This document shows positions 38,662-47,897 of a stretch of DNA of 64,000 bases, piece after piece. Location of the stretch: NCBI RefSeq assembly GCF_000513115.1, contig NZ_BAUU01000001.1, positions 124,001 to 188,000 of the forward strand, in the 5' to 3' direction. Every line of letters begins with the position of its first letter. Position 1 is the first letter of the stretch. The DNA is from Halalkalibacter hemicellulosilyticusJCM 9152. Lineage in GTDB: Bacteria > Bacillota > Bacilli > Bacillales > Bacillaceae_D. The notes beneath the pieces are model-generated. The model was not told where the DNA came from. It saw only the letters and a list, made by a program, of their open reading frames with translations, and ran no database searches. The position numbers and the translations under genes were made by a program.

Positions 38662-39708
38662 ATGTTGAAACTAAAAGTAATAGCCCTTGTTTCTATTTTG
38701 TTTGTAAGCGTTATCTTATATCGTCAAATGACTCAAGATGAAGGGTATGTCATTCTTTATAGTTCAGATCAAGAGCCTCTTGATCTTATGGAAGAGGAAA
38801 AGAGAGAAACCTATCGTGTCGCAATGGTCCCTAAGCAGGTAGATATTCATTATTTTAATAGTGTAGAAATGGGTGCGGCAGAGGCAGCTGCAGATTTAGG
38901 AGTGGAATTGATTTATCGAGGGCCTGTTATTGTTGACTCGAGGATGCAAATCGAAATTATTCGTGAGTTAATAGATGAAGGTGTGGACTTATTAGCGATT
39001 TCGGTTATTGATCCTGATGGTATACAGGATGTCATAGTGGAGGCGCACAAAAAAGGGATTGAGGTTATCACATGGGATTCGGATACTTCTTCTCATTTGC
39101 GTACGTTTTTTATTAACATGGTCAACCCTGAGACGTTAGGGCGTCATTTAATGGACACAATGGCATGGACGATAAATGAATCAGGAGATTTTGCTATTCT
39201 TGGAGGCTCTACTGGCTCGGCTAATATTCGGGAATGGTTAAATTGGATTCAAGTTCAACATGAGGAGTTCTACCCGAATATGAATTTGATTGACATTGTG
39301 ACAACAGATGATGATCCAGTGAAAGCGTATGAAGAAGCTGTTTCATTAATTGAAGAGAATCCGAATCTTAGAGGGGTTATTGGTACGTCATCGGTGGGGC
39401 CACCAGCAGCCGCTCAGGCAGTAAGTGATTTAGGGTTGAGTGGAGATATTCATGTTGTTGGTTTATCGTCACCGGTAGAAATGCGTCAATATTTGCTTGA
39501 TGGTTCGGCACAAATGACCACGTTGTGGAGTCCGAAAAAACTCGGATATTTAACGATTAGTCTTGCTCATCAATTATTAGAAGAAGAGTTACCGACAGAT
39601 TTACAAAATATTGTGAATGTTGGTCGCATACGTTTTGATGGTGATACGGTCATTATGGGAGAGCCGATAGACTTTACAAAGGACAATGTGGATCAGTATG
39701 ATTTCTAA
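38662..39708 (+). CDS. Membrane-anchored sugar-binding sensor protein (XylFII-like)
   Basis: 348-residue protein with one N-terminal hydrophobic anchor (LKVIALVSILFVSVILY) and no lipobox, followed by a periplasmic-binding-protein-type-1 domain (YRVAMVPKQVDIHYFNSVEMGAAEAAADLGVELIYRG, AISVIDPDGIQDVIVEAHKKGIEVITWDSDTS). It overlaps the kinase gene by 23 nt rather than belonging to the importer operon. The order sensor protein / YesM-type kinase / AraC regulator beside a CUT2 importer matches XylFII-LytS-type three-component sugar sensors known in clostridia. Sugar unknown. Confidence 0.82.
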   Translation: MLKLKVIALVSILFVSVILYRQMTQDEGYVILYSSDQEPLDLMEEEKRETYRVAMVPKQVDIHYFNSVEMGAAEAAADLGVELIYRGPVIVDSRMQIEIIRELIDEGVDLLAISVIDPDGIQDVIVEAHKKGIEVITWDSDTSSHLRTFFINMVNPETLGRHLMDTMAWTINESGDFAILGGSTGSANIREWLNWIQVQHEEFYPNMNLIDIVTTDDDPVKAYEEAVSLIEENPNLRGVIGTSSVGPPAAAQAVSDLGLSGDIHVVGLSSPVEMRQYLLDGSAQMTTLWSPKKLGYLTISLAHQLLEEELPTDLQNIVNVGRIRFDGDTVIMGEPIDFTKDNVDQYDF

Positions 39709-41476
39709 ACTATTTTCTAATTTCCATAAGTCGAGGTTTGCGTCAAAACTAATTATTACGTATATCATATTGACGGTTATACCAATGGCATTCTTAGGGT
39801 TTATCTCCTATCACCATTACACAAAATCAATTGAAGCACAGGCAGGAGAATTTTTCCCACAACTATTAAAGCAAGCAAATATGAATATAGATAAACAAAT
39901 TATGGAACTGCAAAAACTGAATGAACTGTTATATAGCTCATCGTCCGTTATGTCCATTTTACGAAATGAAGAATATCCTAATCAATCGACGTTATTGCGA
40001 GATAAATTTGAAATGAATACGTACTTGTCTAATGCTTATTTGAGTGGGATTCATTACGATATTATTGCTGTTTTTATTCAATCGAATAATCGTCTTTTTC
40101 ATCATTCACGTGTGGACATTGTAAGTGAAGCGCAATTGGAGCATGTACCAAGCTACGGTCAACATCAAGTGACACCCTTTTTTGAAACAGATTTGCGTTT
40201 TGAAGGAGATATTCCTTTTTTATTAATAGAAAGAGAAATTATTGATTTTGATAATCAAAAGAGCTTAGGAACGATGTTTATAGCTCTAGATCTGCAATTT
40301 ATTGATCAAGTCGTGGAGGAAATGCGTGATGGCGGCGATATTTGGTTGATGGATCAAGATTATCGTATTTTATACCATTCTGATCAGAGTCGGATAGGTG
40401 AGAGGTTCAATGATGTAGAACAATTACCTGTACAGCATGGAAGCTTTAAGACTTTAACGAACGATGATAACAAAGTCATTAGTGTAAGTACGTCAGATGA
40501 ACATCAGTGGATTCTTACTCATAGTATTCCAGCAAAACATTTAACAGATCGGACAGACTTTGTACGTAATATGACGATTATCATTTTCATTGCTTTTGTA
40601 GTTGTATTTGTTATCATTTCCATTTTATTAGCATGGAACGTTTCAAGACCGATTCATCGCTTAAGCCTATTAATGGGTGCTGTAGAAAGAGGCGATTTTG
40701 ACATTGATATACCAAAACATCCAAAGTCTCAAGATGAAGTAGCTGTATTAACGAGGAGCTTTCATTCAATGGTTACGAGAATAAAAGAATTAATTAGGAG
40801 CAATTATCAAACGGCACTTAGGCAAAAAGAAGCGGAACTGTATGCGTTACAATTTCAAATCAATCCGCATTTTATGTATAACACGCTAGAAACGATTAGT
40901 ATGATGGTCGAGGAGGATGATAAGGAAACGGTTGTTGAGGTCGTGTCTATTTTAGGGAAAATGCTACGTTATTCATTGAGTAACAAAGATGAAGCGGTTT
41001 TAATTGCGACAGAGGTCGATCATATTAGAGACTTTCTCACAATCCAAAAATATCGATTTGAAGATCGACTTTCCTTTTCAATTGAACAGAACATAGATGG
41101 CCAACAATACTTCACCCCGAAATTTATTTTGCAACCAATTGTTGAGAACGCTGTCAAATATACAATCGAGGATAAAGAAGAAGCGATGGTTCATGTCTCC
41201 GTTGAAAAAGTAGACGATGAGATTGTATGTCTAGTTCGAGATAATGGCCCTGGAATAGCACCTGAAAAATTAATCGAATTAGAGAAACAATTAAAGGCTG
41301 AATTAATGTTAAAGAAGGACTCGAGCTTTGGTCTGAAAAATGTCCATGCGCGTATTGTGATGATGTATGGGGAGTCATATGGCCTGCGAATTCATAGTGA
41401 AGTAGGAGGAGGTACTGAGATCATCATACGGCTCCCTATCATGAGATATTTGGGAGAAGGAGGTTCTGTAGAATGA
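39686..41476 (+). CDS. YesM/LytS-type sensor histidine kinase
   Basis: 596-residue kinase. Membrane segments near residues 20-42 and 290-312 flank an extracellular dCache-like sensor domain; then HAMP (NVSRPIHRLSLLMGAVERGDFDIDI), H-box QINPHFMYNTLETISMM, and ATPase motifs LQPIVENAVKY, DNGPGIAPEKL, FGLKNVHARIVMMYG. It begins inside the sugar-binding sensor gene and overlaps the regulator gene by 4 nt, so all three are coupled. It should signal sugar bound by the XylFII-like protein. Confidence 0.92.
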   Translation: MWISMISKLFSNFHKSRFASKLIITYIILTVIPMAFLGFISYHHYTKSIEAQAGEFFPQLLKQANMNIDKQIMELQKLNELLYSSSSVMSILRNEEYPNQSTLLRDKFEMNTYLSNAYLSGIHYDIIAVFIQSNNRLFHHSRVDIVSEAQLEHVPSYGQHQVTPFFETDLRFEGDIPFLLIEREIIDFDNQKSLGTMFIALDLQFIDQVVEEMRDGGDIWLMDQDYRILYHSDQSRIGERFNDVEQLPVQHGSFKTLTNDDNKVISVSTSDEHQWILTHSIPAKHLTDRTDFVRNMTIIIFIAFVVVFVIISILLAWNVSRPIHRLSLLMGAVERGDFDIDIPKHPKSQDEVAVLTRSFHSMVTRIKELIRSNYQTALRQKEAELYALQFQINPHFMYNTLETISMMVEEDDKETVVEVVSILGKMLRYSLSNKDEAVLIATEVDHIRDFLTIQKYRFEDRLSFSIEQNIDGQQYFTPKFILQPIVENAVKYTIEDKEEAMVHVSVEKVDDEIVCLVRDNGPGIAPEKLIELEKQLKAELMLKKDSSFGLKNVHARIVMMYGESYGLRIHSEVGGGTEIIIRLPIMRYLGEGGSVE

Positions 41477-43053
41477 ATCGTATTAACGTCATCGTTGTTG
41501 AGGATGAAGCAAGGATTCGAAGAGGGATAGAACGTCTTGTTGAACAAAATCAAAATGAGTGGTCGGTGGTTGGAAGCTATGCTGATGGTCAGAAGGCTTT
41601 TGATGGAATCTGCTCAAGCAACTTAAGCTTTGATGTTCTTATTACTGATATAAAAATGCCTAAAATGGATGGATTACAGTTAATAGAATCCTTAAAGAAG
41701 GAGCAATATGTTTTTTTACCTGTTATTATAAGCGGATTTGATGATTTTAATTTTCTACAGAATGCAATCCGTCAAGGTGCTGTTGATTATATGTTGAAGC
41801 CGATCAATCGAAAGACATTTTCTGACCAGTTAGAAAGGCTGAAGGGAAAAGTTGTGGAGATGAAGGAGCAGCTTGAATTAGATGATCAATTCATGTATTC
41901 ACGACAAATACAGCAGCTCAGTGAATTAATATGGATAAAGGAAACGGATTTATCTCTGTTACAATGGCTGAAACAGTTTCCAAGTGGAGCATATACATTG
42001 GCTTATATAAGTATGGATGATCATCAATTGAATAAGCATGAGGATAATGAGGAGCAGGGAAAGAAACTCGAAGCCATTGAAAAAGAGCTAGATCACATGA
42101 GAGTATCACAGCTTGAACATTCAAAGTTTTGGTGGTGGCGGGGGGAGCGTTGTAGCTACTGGGTATTATTGATGGAGAAAGGGAAATCTGAAAGTAGCAA
42201 GACATATATGAATCAACTCCATCAATTGTTACAGAGACAAGGGGCGCTTTCTGTTGCTTTAAGTGATTCTTTTGAGGAGTTATCTTTAATTCCTGTTATA
42301 CGGGATCAGCTCCTTTCACTCATTCAAATGCGTTTAGTATTAGGCGGCAATCGAATATTCTCACCTGGTACGTTGGAATCGCTCCATACCCCAAACGAAG
42401 AAAGCTTCATACCGAATGATCTCTATCAAATGGTACAGCACTTGTCTGTAACGATTGAAAAAGTCGATCTAGTACAAATTGATAAAATGCTAGCGCGATT
42501 ATTTGTGAATTTACAACAATGCGAATCAGCCCATGTTGTGACGAAGGTTGTGCAATTTTATATAACAACCGTTTATAACCAATTAGTCTCGAACTATGAA
42601 CTGAAGTCAAGTCCTCTTGAGGATGTCTTATATCAGGTAAAAACGGCATCGAATTTCACAGAGTTGAAGTCAATTGTACTGAATTGGACGAGAGCCATTA
42701 TTAATGCTAAATCAATGAACGAGAATGAATCAAGCCCGATAGAAAGGGCGAAGGAATGGATTATCGATCATTTGCATGAGAATATAACGATTTCAAAAGT
42801 AGCAGAGCAAATCCACATGAATCCGAACTACTTTTGTGAAGTGTTTAAGAATGAAACAGGGGAAACGATATTAGACTTTGTAACGAAGCGAAAAATGATG
42901 AAGGCGAAGCAATTATTAATTCAAACCGATAAAAGAGTCTATGATATTGCGACTGAGGTTGGCTATAAGGATACGAAATACTTTAGTCGTTTATTTAAGC
43001 AATATATGGGGGAAGTGCCTTCTAAGTACCGTGAGTTGCAAAAGAATATGTGA
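41473..43053 (+). CDS. Response regulator with AraC DNA-binding domain
   Basis: 526-residue YesN-type regulator. Receiver domain residues 1-125 (INVIVVEDEARIRRGIERLVE, phospho-acceptor in FDVLITDIKMPKMDG near Asp58, VDYMLKPINRKTF), a long helical middle region, then the AraC domain (ITISKVAEQIHMNPNYFCEVFKNETGETILDFVT, IATEVGYKDTKYFSRLFKQYMGEVPSKYREL). Likely activator of the CUT2 importer upstream. A terminator follows directly. Confidence 0.92.
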   Translation: MNRINVIVVEDEARIRRGIERLVEQNQNEWSVVGSYADGQKAFDGICSSNLSFDVLITDIKMPKMDGLQLIESLKKEQYVFLPVIISGFDDFNFLQNAIRQGAVDYMLKPINRKTFSDQLERLKGKVVEMKEQLELDDQFMYSRQIQQLSELIWIKETDLSLLQWLKQFPSGAYTLAYISMDDHQLNKHEDNEEQGKKLEAIEKELDHMRVSQLEHSKFWWWRGERCSYWVLLMEKGKSESSKTYMNQLHQLLQRQGALSVALSDSFEELSLIPVIRDQLLSLIQMRLVLGGNRIFSPGTLESLHTPNEESFIPNDLYQMVQHLSVTIEKVDLVQIDKMLARLFVNLQQCESAHVVTKVVQFYITTVYNQLVSNYELKSSPLEDVLYQVKTASNFTELKSIVLNWTRAIINAKSMNENESSPIERAKEWIIDHLHENITISKVAEQIHMNPNYFCEVFKNETGETILDFVTKRKMMKAKQLLIQTDKRVYDIATEVGYKDTKYFSRLFKQYMGEVPSKYRELQKNM

Positions 43054-43059
43054 GATGTT

Positions 43060-43096
43060 GAGTGTTTGGAAGGTTGACCTTTCAAACACTCTTTTT
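43060..43096 (+). terminator. Terminator of the three-component operon
   Basis: GAGTGTTTG-g-AAGG (43060-43073) pairs with CCTT-t-CAAACACTC (43078-43091), loop TTGA, then TTTTT. Confidence 0.85.
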
Positions 43097-43165
43097 CTAC
43101 AAAAAGGTGGATGGTTTCACTTAGCTGGGCAGTTTCATCAAGGAAGAGGTATGGTCAAATGTCGC

Positions 43166-43352
43166 ATGCGGTTCCTCCTTCCTCTATTCACGCTGTATGT
43201 CGCTATTTTACAGTCGTTAAGGTCTCCTCATTCCTTTATTTCGGGTTTTATCCCTTCTTTTGTCCTTGTTTAGTTCAAATAGCGTAATGAGGATTACATT
43301 TTCATATTAGGAAATGAGTTTTCCCTGAATTAGAGGAAAGAGGATTCCTTTC
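43166..43352 (+). repeat. Family A intergenic repeat, copy 2
   Basis: Outer arms GCGGTTCCTCCTTCCTC (43168-) and AGAGGAAAGAGGATTCC (43332-43348); inner arms GGTCTCCTCATTCCTTTAT (43221-43239) and AAATAGCGTAATGAGGATTAC (43277-43297; quoted as two parts AAATAGCG and TAATGAGGATTAC). Spacing and order match copies 1 and 4. No credible protein is encoded. Confidence 0.75.
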
Positions 43353-43447
43353 GTAGTACACCAAAACAATTACGCGAAAAGTTTTGACCATTTTGGTTAA
43401 AAGTGTGGTAAACTAGGTATGAGCTGAATTGGTTAGGAGGTGCTGGC

Positions 43448-45157
43448 GTGAAAAACTCATTAAGAGAATATGATCCAATACTATTTAAGCGAGATATAAT
43501 AGCGGCTTTAACATTGTTTGTGATGCTCATTCCACAAGGAATGGCATATGCAATGCTTGCTGGACTTCCGCCAGTAATGGGTTTGTATGCTGCAACGGTT
43601 CCTTTATTTGTCTATGCACTTGTTGGTTCATCTAAACATTTGTCAATAGGGCCTGTAGCGATTACGTCATTGCTCGTTTTTTCAGGAGTATCTGTCTATG
43701 CCGATCCAGGTTCGTCAGCTTATATTACCTATGCCATCGTGTTGGCTTTTATGGTCGGAGTGCTACAGCTTTTGTTCGGTTTATTCAAGTGGGGCTTTAT
43801 TGTGAAATTTATTCCTTATTCGGTGCTTAATGGGTATACGTCAGCGGCGGCAATTGTGATTGGAATTAGTCAATTAAATCATTTATTAGGGATGGATACG
43901 GGCAATTATTTGCAAGTGCATTTACTTCTTTTCCAAGTGTTTAGTCGGATAAATGAGATTCACCTACTTACGCTAGCTGTTGGTTTAGGGAGTATTCTTC
44001 TTCTTATAATAGTAAAGAAATTTACTCCTAAGCTGCCAAATGCTTTAGTCGCTGTTTTCCTTTCAACAATAGTCGTGGCTTCGTTTCGTTTAGAGGAACG
44101 TCAGCTTCAAGTGATAGGTGATGTTCCAAGTGGATTTCCTGGCTTTTTTGTGCCGGAATTGACGATTGAAACCGTCATGATGCTAACTCCAATGGCACTT
44201 ACAATTGCCTTATTAGGCTTTATGGAATCATTATCAATTGGAAAGGCGATTGCGAAAAAGGAAAATTATGAAATTAATCCAAATCGAGAGTTTACGGCAC
44301 TCGGTCTATCAAATATTGTCGGATCGTTTTTTTCTTCTTTTCCTGTCAATGGAAGTTTCTCAAGAACAGCCGTTAATCATCAGGCTGGTGGTGCGACTCA
44401 ATTGACCGCTATTATGACAGGAATATTTGTACTCATTACGGTGGCGTTTTTTACGTCTGCATTTTATTATATTCCCAATGCGGCTCTTGCGGCTATTATT
44501 ATCGTAGCTGTTTATAAACTTGTAGATATTCCTGAAATGAAGCGATTGTTTCGAGTGAAACGGTTTGAAGGATGGATTTGGGTCACGACTTTTATTACCA
44601 CATTATTTATTGGCATACAGTGGGGAATTATCGTTGGAGCGATCTTTACATTGCTTCTTATTATAAGAAAAAGTGCTAAGCCAGAAATTGTACAATTAGG
44701 CTATGTAGAAAGAGAAAAGACATTTCGTGATATTAGCCGATATCCAGAAGCGATTACAGCTAAAAAAGTTCGGGTTCTTCGCATTGATTCTAGTCTGCAC
44801 TTTGCTAACGTTGCTTTTTTAGACGAGAAATTAAAACGGTTGAATGATCTAGAGGAAGCAGAGTGGCTCATTCTAGATATGAGTGGTGTCAATGACATCG
44901 ATTCTGTCTCGATACAACGATTAGAAGAGGTTATTGAATACTTTAGAAAACAGCAGATTACGATGCTCTTTTCTAATATGAAGGGCTCTATAAGGGACAC
45001 GGTAAATAAGGTAGGGTGGAAGGAGAAGTATAGTGAGCAGTGCAATCATCTTACATTAGAACAGCTACTACGTGAAAAAGGGCTGCGATCTTATTTCGAT
45101 CCTGCATTCAATTATATAAGTAGCTCAAAGGAATGGGTTCAAGATTATATCATCTAA
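43448..45157 (+). CDS. SulP-family anion transporter with C-terminal STAS domain
   Basis: 569-residue SLC26/SulP transporter for sulfate or another inorganic anion. The membrane domain carries the family motif ALTLFVMLIPQGMAYAMLAGLPPVMGLYAATVP (residues about 18-50), GPVAITSLLVFSG, and NPNREFTALGLSNIVGSFFSSFPVNGSFSRTAVN. The STAS domain covers about residues 435-545 (VRVLRIDSSLHFANVAFLDEKL, LILDMSGVNDIDSVSIQRL). GTG start follows AGGAGGTG. Monocistronic and flanked by terminators. Substrate (sulfate or bicarbonate) is not decidable from sequence. Confidence 0.9.
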   Translation: MKNSLREYDPILFKRDIIAALTLFVMLIPQGMAYAMLAGLPPVMGLYAATVPLFVYALVGSSKHLSIGPVAITSLLVFSGVSVYADPGSSAYITYAIVLAFMVGVLQLLFGLFKWGFIVKFIPYSVLNGYTSAAAIVIGISQLNHLLGMDTGNYLQVHLLLFQVFSRINEIHLLTLAVGLGSILLLIIVKKFTPKLPNALVAVFLSTIVVASFRLEERQLQVIGDVPSGFPGFFVPELTIETVMMLTPMALTIALLGFMESLSIGKAIAKKENYEINPNREFTALGLSNIVGSFFSSFPVNGSFSRTAVNHQAGGATQLTAIMTGIFVLITVAFFTSAFYYIPNAALAAIIIVAVYKLVDIPEMKRLFRVKRFEGWIWVTTFITTLFIGIQWGIIVGAIFTLLLIIRKSAKPEIVQLGYVEREKTFRDISRYPEAITAKKVRVLRIDSSLHFANVAFLDEKLKRLNDLEEAEWLILDMSGVNDIDSVSIQRLEEVIEYFRKQQITMLFSNMKGSIRDTVNKVGWKEKYSEQCNHLTLEQLLREKGLRSYFDPAFNYISSSKEWVQDYII

Positions 45158-45162
45158 ACACG

Positions 45163-45199
45163 GCTTCGATTTTGAAATTTATCAAGATCGAAGCTTTTT
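45163..45199 (+). terminator. Terminator after the SulP gene
   Basis: GCTTCGATTTTGA (45163-45175) pairs with TCAAGATCGAAGC (45182-45194, one mismatch), followed by TTTTT. Confidence 0.85.
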
Positions 45200-45205
45200 G
45201 TTTGG

Positions 45206-45238
45206 AAGAAGAAAAGACGCTGTCGCGTTTTTCTTATC
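45206..45238 (+). repeat. Family B terminal hairpin (solo copy)
   Basis: AAGAAAAGACGC-TGTC-GCGTTTTTCTT, nearly identical to the hairpin at the end of the full family B copy at 13550-13577. Here it stands alone directly behind the SulP terminator. Confidence 0.6.
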
Positions 45239-45299
45239 ATATAATGTTGATCGGTTCACTATGGTATACTAAGGTTAGTTTTGGAAATGAGGTGTTACT

Positions 45300-46474
45300 T
45301 TGTTTAGGGAATTCTTACTCGATCATTCGAAAAAAAATGCGAATAAAAAAGCACTGTATGAACTTATTCACCGAAAAAGACTAGTATCTAAGGGTGATTT
45401 ATTAGATGCATTTGCTGTCCCACAAACGACTTTAACACGAATGATTCATGATTTAGAAAGAAATGGATGGATTCAATCAGGAGGGATAGGGCCTTCCAAA
45501 GGTGGTCGGCCGCCTGTTTTGTATAAGATTAATCCTCTTTCGGGTTATATTATTGGAATCGAGATTGCGAGAAGTGTGCAAGTCTTGTTGTTAAATTTGG
45601 AATTTGCTGTGATTGATAAGAAAGTGTTCCCTGTTACGAAGAAGTATACACCAGATGAGATGATGTCTCGTATCATGAATCACATGAAGCAAATGATGGC
45701 AAACCATCAATTAAATGATAATGATATAGTTGGGGTTGGAGTAGGAGCAATCGGGCCGGTCGATCGAGAAAAAGGAAAAATGATTCGTCCGGAATCATTT
45801 CGCTCGTTTGGCTGGGAAGAGGTTTCGATTGTTGAAAAAATAGAACAAGAGTTTAATGTTCCAATTATCTTAAATAATGGAGCGAATACTGCCGCGATTG
45901 CTGAATACAAGATACAGGAATACTCTAATAAGAATTTATTGTATTGTATAAGTGGGTATGGGATCCGTTGTGGGATAATCCAAGCAGGATCTTCTTTGAA
46001 TAGTAAGCAAGGAGATGCTAGCTCTTATGGACATATGATTGTCCACCCTGGAGGAGGATGTGTACGTGTGGAAAGAAAGGCTGTTTAAATGCGTATAGCT
46101 CATTTGGAGCTATGTTTGAACTAGTGCAACAAATGAATCCATCATTAGCATTTACATCACCAGAGGATTTGATTGATGCCCTTCAAAACGGAGAGCCGAC
46201 TGTGGAAGTAGTTGCTCATGAGGCGGCTTACTATTATGGATTAGCGATTGCGAACATGGTGAATGTTCTTCATCCTGATGTCGTATTGCTGCAAGGGAAA
46301 CTAATAGAACAGAATAAACGTTATTTGAATAGAGTCATTGCTGTGGCTAAGGAGCATATTTATGCTAGTCATTTAACAGATTTACATATTGGTAAGGGAA
46401 AGTTAGGAAGGGAAGCCGTTGCAATTGGAGCCGCGGTAGAGCTGTTTCAGGGGTTTTTTGTTGAGCGAGGTTAG
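45300..46474 (+). CDS. ROK-family transcriptional repressor (frameshifted)
   Basis: About 391 residues when repaired. An N-terminal winged helix (KALYELIHRKRLVSKGDLLDAFAVPQTTLTRMIHDLERNGWI) is followed by a ROK sugar-kinase-like domain (GYIIGIEIARSVQVLLLNLEF, GVGVGAIGPVDREKG, VPIILNNGANTAAIAEY). The zinc motif HPGGGMCTCGKKGCLNAY is split: the frame is lost near 46057 and one extra base restores it. Start TTG 45300 follows GAGGTG. NagC/XylR-type repressors sense sugars; the target here is unknown but may be one of the flanking sugar operons. Confidence 0.85.
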
Positions 46475-46490
46475 AAAATGAGTCCATACA

Positions 46491-46531
46491 AAACCTATCT
46501 TTAAAGAACTTGTTGTTCAGTAGATAGGTTT
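46491..46531. terminator. Hairpin between convergent ROK and AraC genes
   Basis: AAACCTATCT (46491-46500) pairs with AGATAGGTTT (46522-46531), with an inner GAAC/GTTC stem. T-tracts are short, so confidence is moderate. Confidence 0.5.
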
Positions 46532-46548
46532 ACTATGAACTATCCCTC

Positions 46549-47766
46549 TCACGTACGATCCCGGTACTGCTTCGGCGTCATTCCAGTAATCTTTTTAAAA
46601 ACCTTCGTAAAGTAGCTTTGATCATGAAAATTTAGCATCACACAAATGTCAGAGAGAGAATGCTCGGTTAGAGTAATAAGCTTCTTTGCCTCTTCAACAC
46701 GTTCTTGCTGAATATAGCGAGAAAGTGACATACCTACCTCTTTTTTAAATAAAGAAGAGAGGTAGACAGTACTAGTACCGGTAATTGTAGCGAGCTTGCT
46801 TAAGGAAATATTTTCATAGAGATGGGTAAAGATATAATTTAAGCATTGATTGACATAACGAGAATAGTTTAATTTCCTGTTAGTCGAGACATGTTCAATA
46901 AATTGTAGCCCTGCTTCAAGTCGATAGGTATCGACCTTGTGTGGCTCAGTGATTTCCTCAATTGTTTGAATGAAAAGGTCGCTTAGTGTATATGCTAGTT
47001 CCGTAGGTAATCCCCCTTCAATTGCCGCCCGTGTCGCAAGGGTAACAAAGCTGATGGCTAAGTTTTTTCTTCCTCTTAAATAGCTTTTCTTCGATAAGAT
47101 ACCGAAGTGTCCAGAAGAAGGTGGAGTTCCTGCCTTTTCTAAGAACAGCTCTTTATTTCCTTCTTTAATAGCATGAAGAATTTCCTTTTCATAGAGCAGG
47201 TCATGGTGATAATGGGAATCTTGCCGTCTTTTAAATAACTCGATATGTGGTTGTGTCGCTGCATTTAGAAATGGAACCGAGAGCTGCCCTTCGATAATGT
47301 CAGTGGCATCGACTTCTTTCGCATACAAAAGGTAATAGACAAGTCTTCCGAAATTGATTAGATCCGTTTGCTGAATGATTGGAATGCTTCCGACGATGTT
47401 GAGGAACGGCTCGTGATCATAGTTGTTATGTGATTCATTTAAATACGCGTGAAGCTCTTCTTTTTGAAGGGGAGAGAACAAAATAGGGCCGATAATAATC
47501 GTTCCGATTGAAGAGGAGCCCTCCTGTAGTGGGATAGAGAGAAAGTGAATGGGGAGACTCGTATTCGTTAGGTGAATAGAAGGGGATTCGACGGTTTTAG
47601 CATGAATAGATTGAAGCGTTGCAGCTAGCTGTAATGTCTGAGTCGTATGACGTGAAAGGTGAGTATAGGCTGTATTGCCTCGTGAATCCCAATACGTAAC
47701 TGGAGCTTTAATTGTATCGTAAATAAGATTGAGTAACGGCTTTGGCTGGATAGTAATAGGTTGCAA
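46549..47766 (-). CDS. AraC-family transcriptional regulator
   Basis: 405-residue regulator without a receiver domain. The N-terminal about 300 residues form an unrecognised sensory region. The C-terminal AraC domain is clear (ISLSKLATITGTSTVYLSSLFKKEVGMSLSRYIQQERVEEAKKLI, ICVMLNFHDQSYFTKVFKKITGMTPKQYRDR). TTG start at 47766 lies 7 nt after AGGGGGAGG. Divergent from the GH3 gene; the 131-bp gap holds a 20-bp-phased direct repeat that is a likely binding site for this protein. Confidence 0.88.
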   Translation of the reverse strand: MQPITIQPKPLLNLIYDTIKAPVTYWDSRGNTAYTHLSRHTTQTLQLAATLQSIHAKTVESPSIHLTNTSLPIHFLSIPLQEGSSSIGTIIIGPILFSPLQKEELHAYLNESHNNYDHEPFLNIVGSIPIIQQTDLINFGRLVYYLLYAKEVDATDIIEGQLSVPFLNAATQPHIELFKRRQDSHYHHDLLYEKEILHAIKEGNKELFLEKAGTPPSSGHFGILSKKSYLRGRKNLAISFVTLATRAAIEGGLPTELAYTLSDLFIQTIEEITEPHKVDTYRLEAGLQFIEHVSTNRKLNYSRYVNQCLNYIFTHLYENISLSKLATITGTSTVYLSSLFKKEVGMSLSRYIQQERVEEAKKLITLTEHSLSDICVMLNFHDQSYFTKVFKKITGMTPKQYRDRT

Positions 47767-47804
47767 AGGAATGCCTCCCCCTTAAGTGAAATGTTGTTAA
47801 TAAA

Positions 47805-47834
47805 ATACCATAAATATTAACAAGATACCATAAA
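47805..47834. promoter_or_regulatory. Direct repeat, candidate AraC activator site
   Basis: ATACCATAAA at 47805-47814 and again at 47825-47834, exactly 20 bp (two helical turns) apart. The second copy occupies the -35 position (17 bp before TATAAT at 47852), where no sigma-A -35 is recognisable. This is the arrangement of AraC-type class II activation. Confidence 0.7.
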
Positions 47835-47851
47835 AGTTGCTATATCTTTTT

Positions 47852-47877
47852 TATAATGAAAAGAGAAAACGGTTTCA
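47852..47877 (+). promoter_or_regulatory. -10 element and cre-like site of the GH3 gene
   Basis: TATAAT (47852-47857) followed by AGAAAACGGTTTCA (47864-47877), whose reverse complement TGAAACCGTTTTCT matches the cre consensus at 13 of 14 positions. CcpA bound there would cover the start site. Confidence 0.6.
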
Positions 47878-47897
47878 TTTCGATGAAGGAGGTAGTT

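Noticed and set aside
42941-43273. 110-codon open frame across the end of the response regulator
   Set aside because: Out of frame with the AraC domain, then runs through a terminator and repeat A; no start signal.
43384-43414. Promoter TTGACC/TAAACT before SulP
   Set aside because: The spacer is 19 bp and the -10 is weak; not secure enough to list.
45247-45270. Promoter TTGATC/TATACT before the ROK gene
   Set aside because: The spacer of 12 bp is too short for sigma-A.
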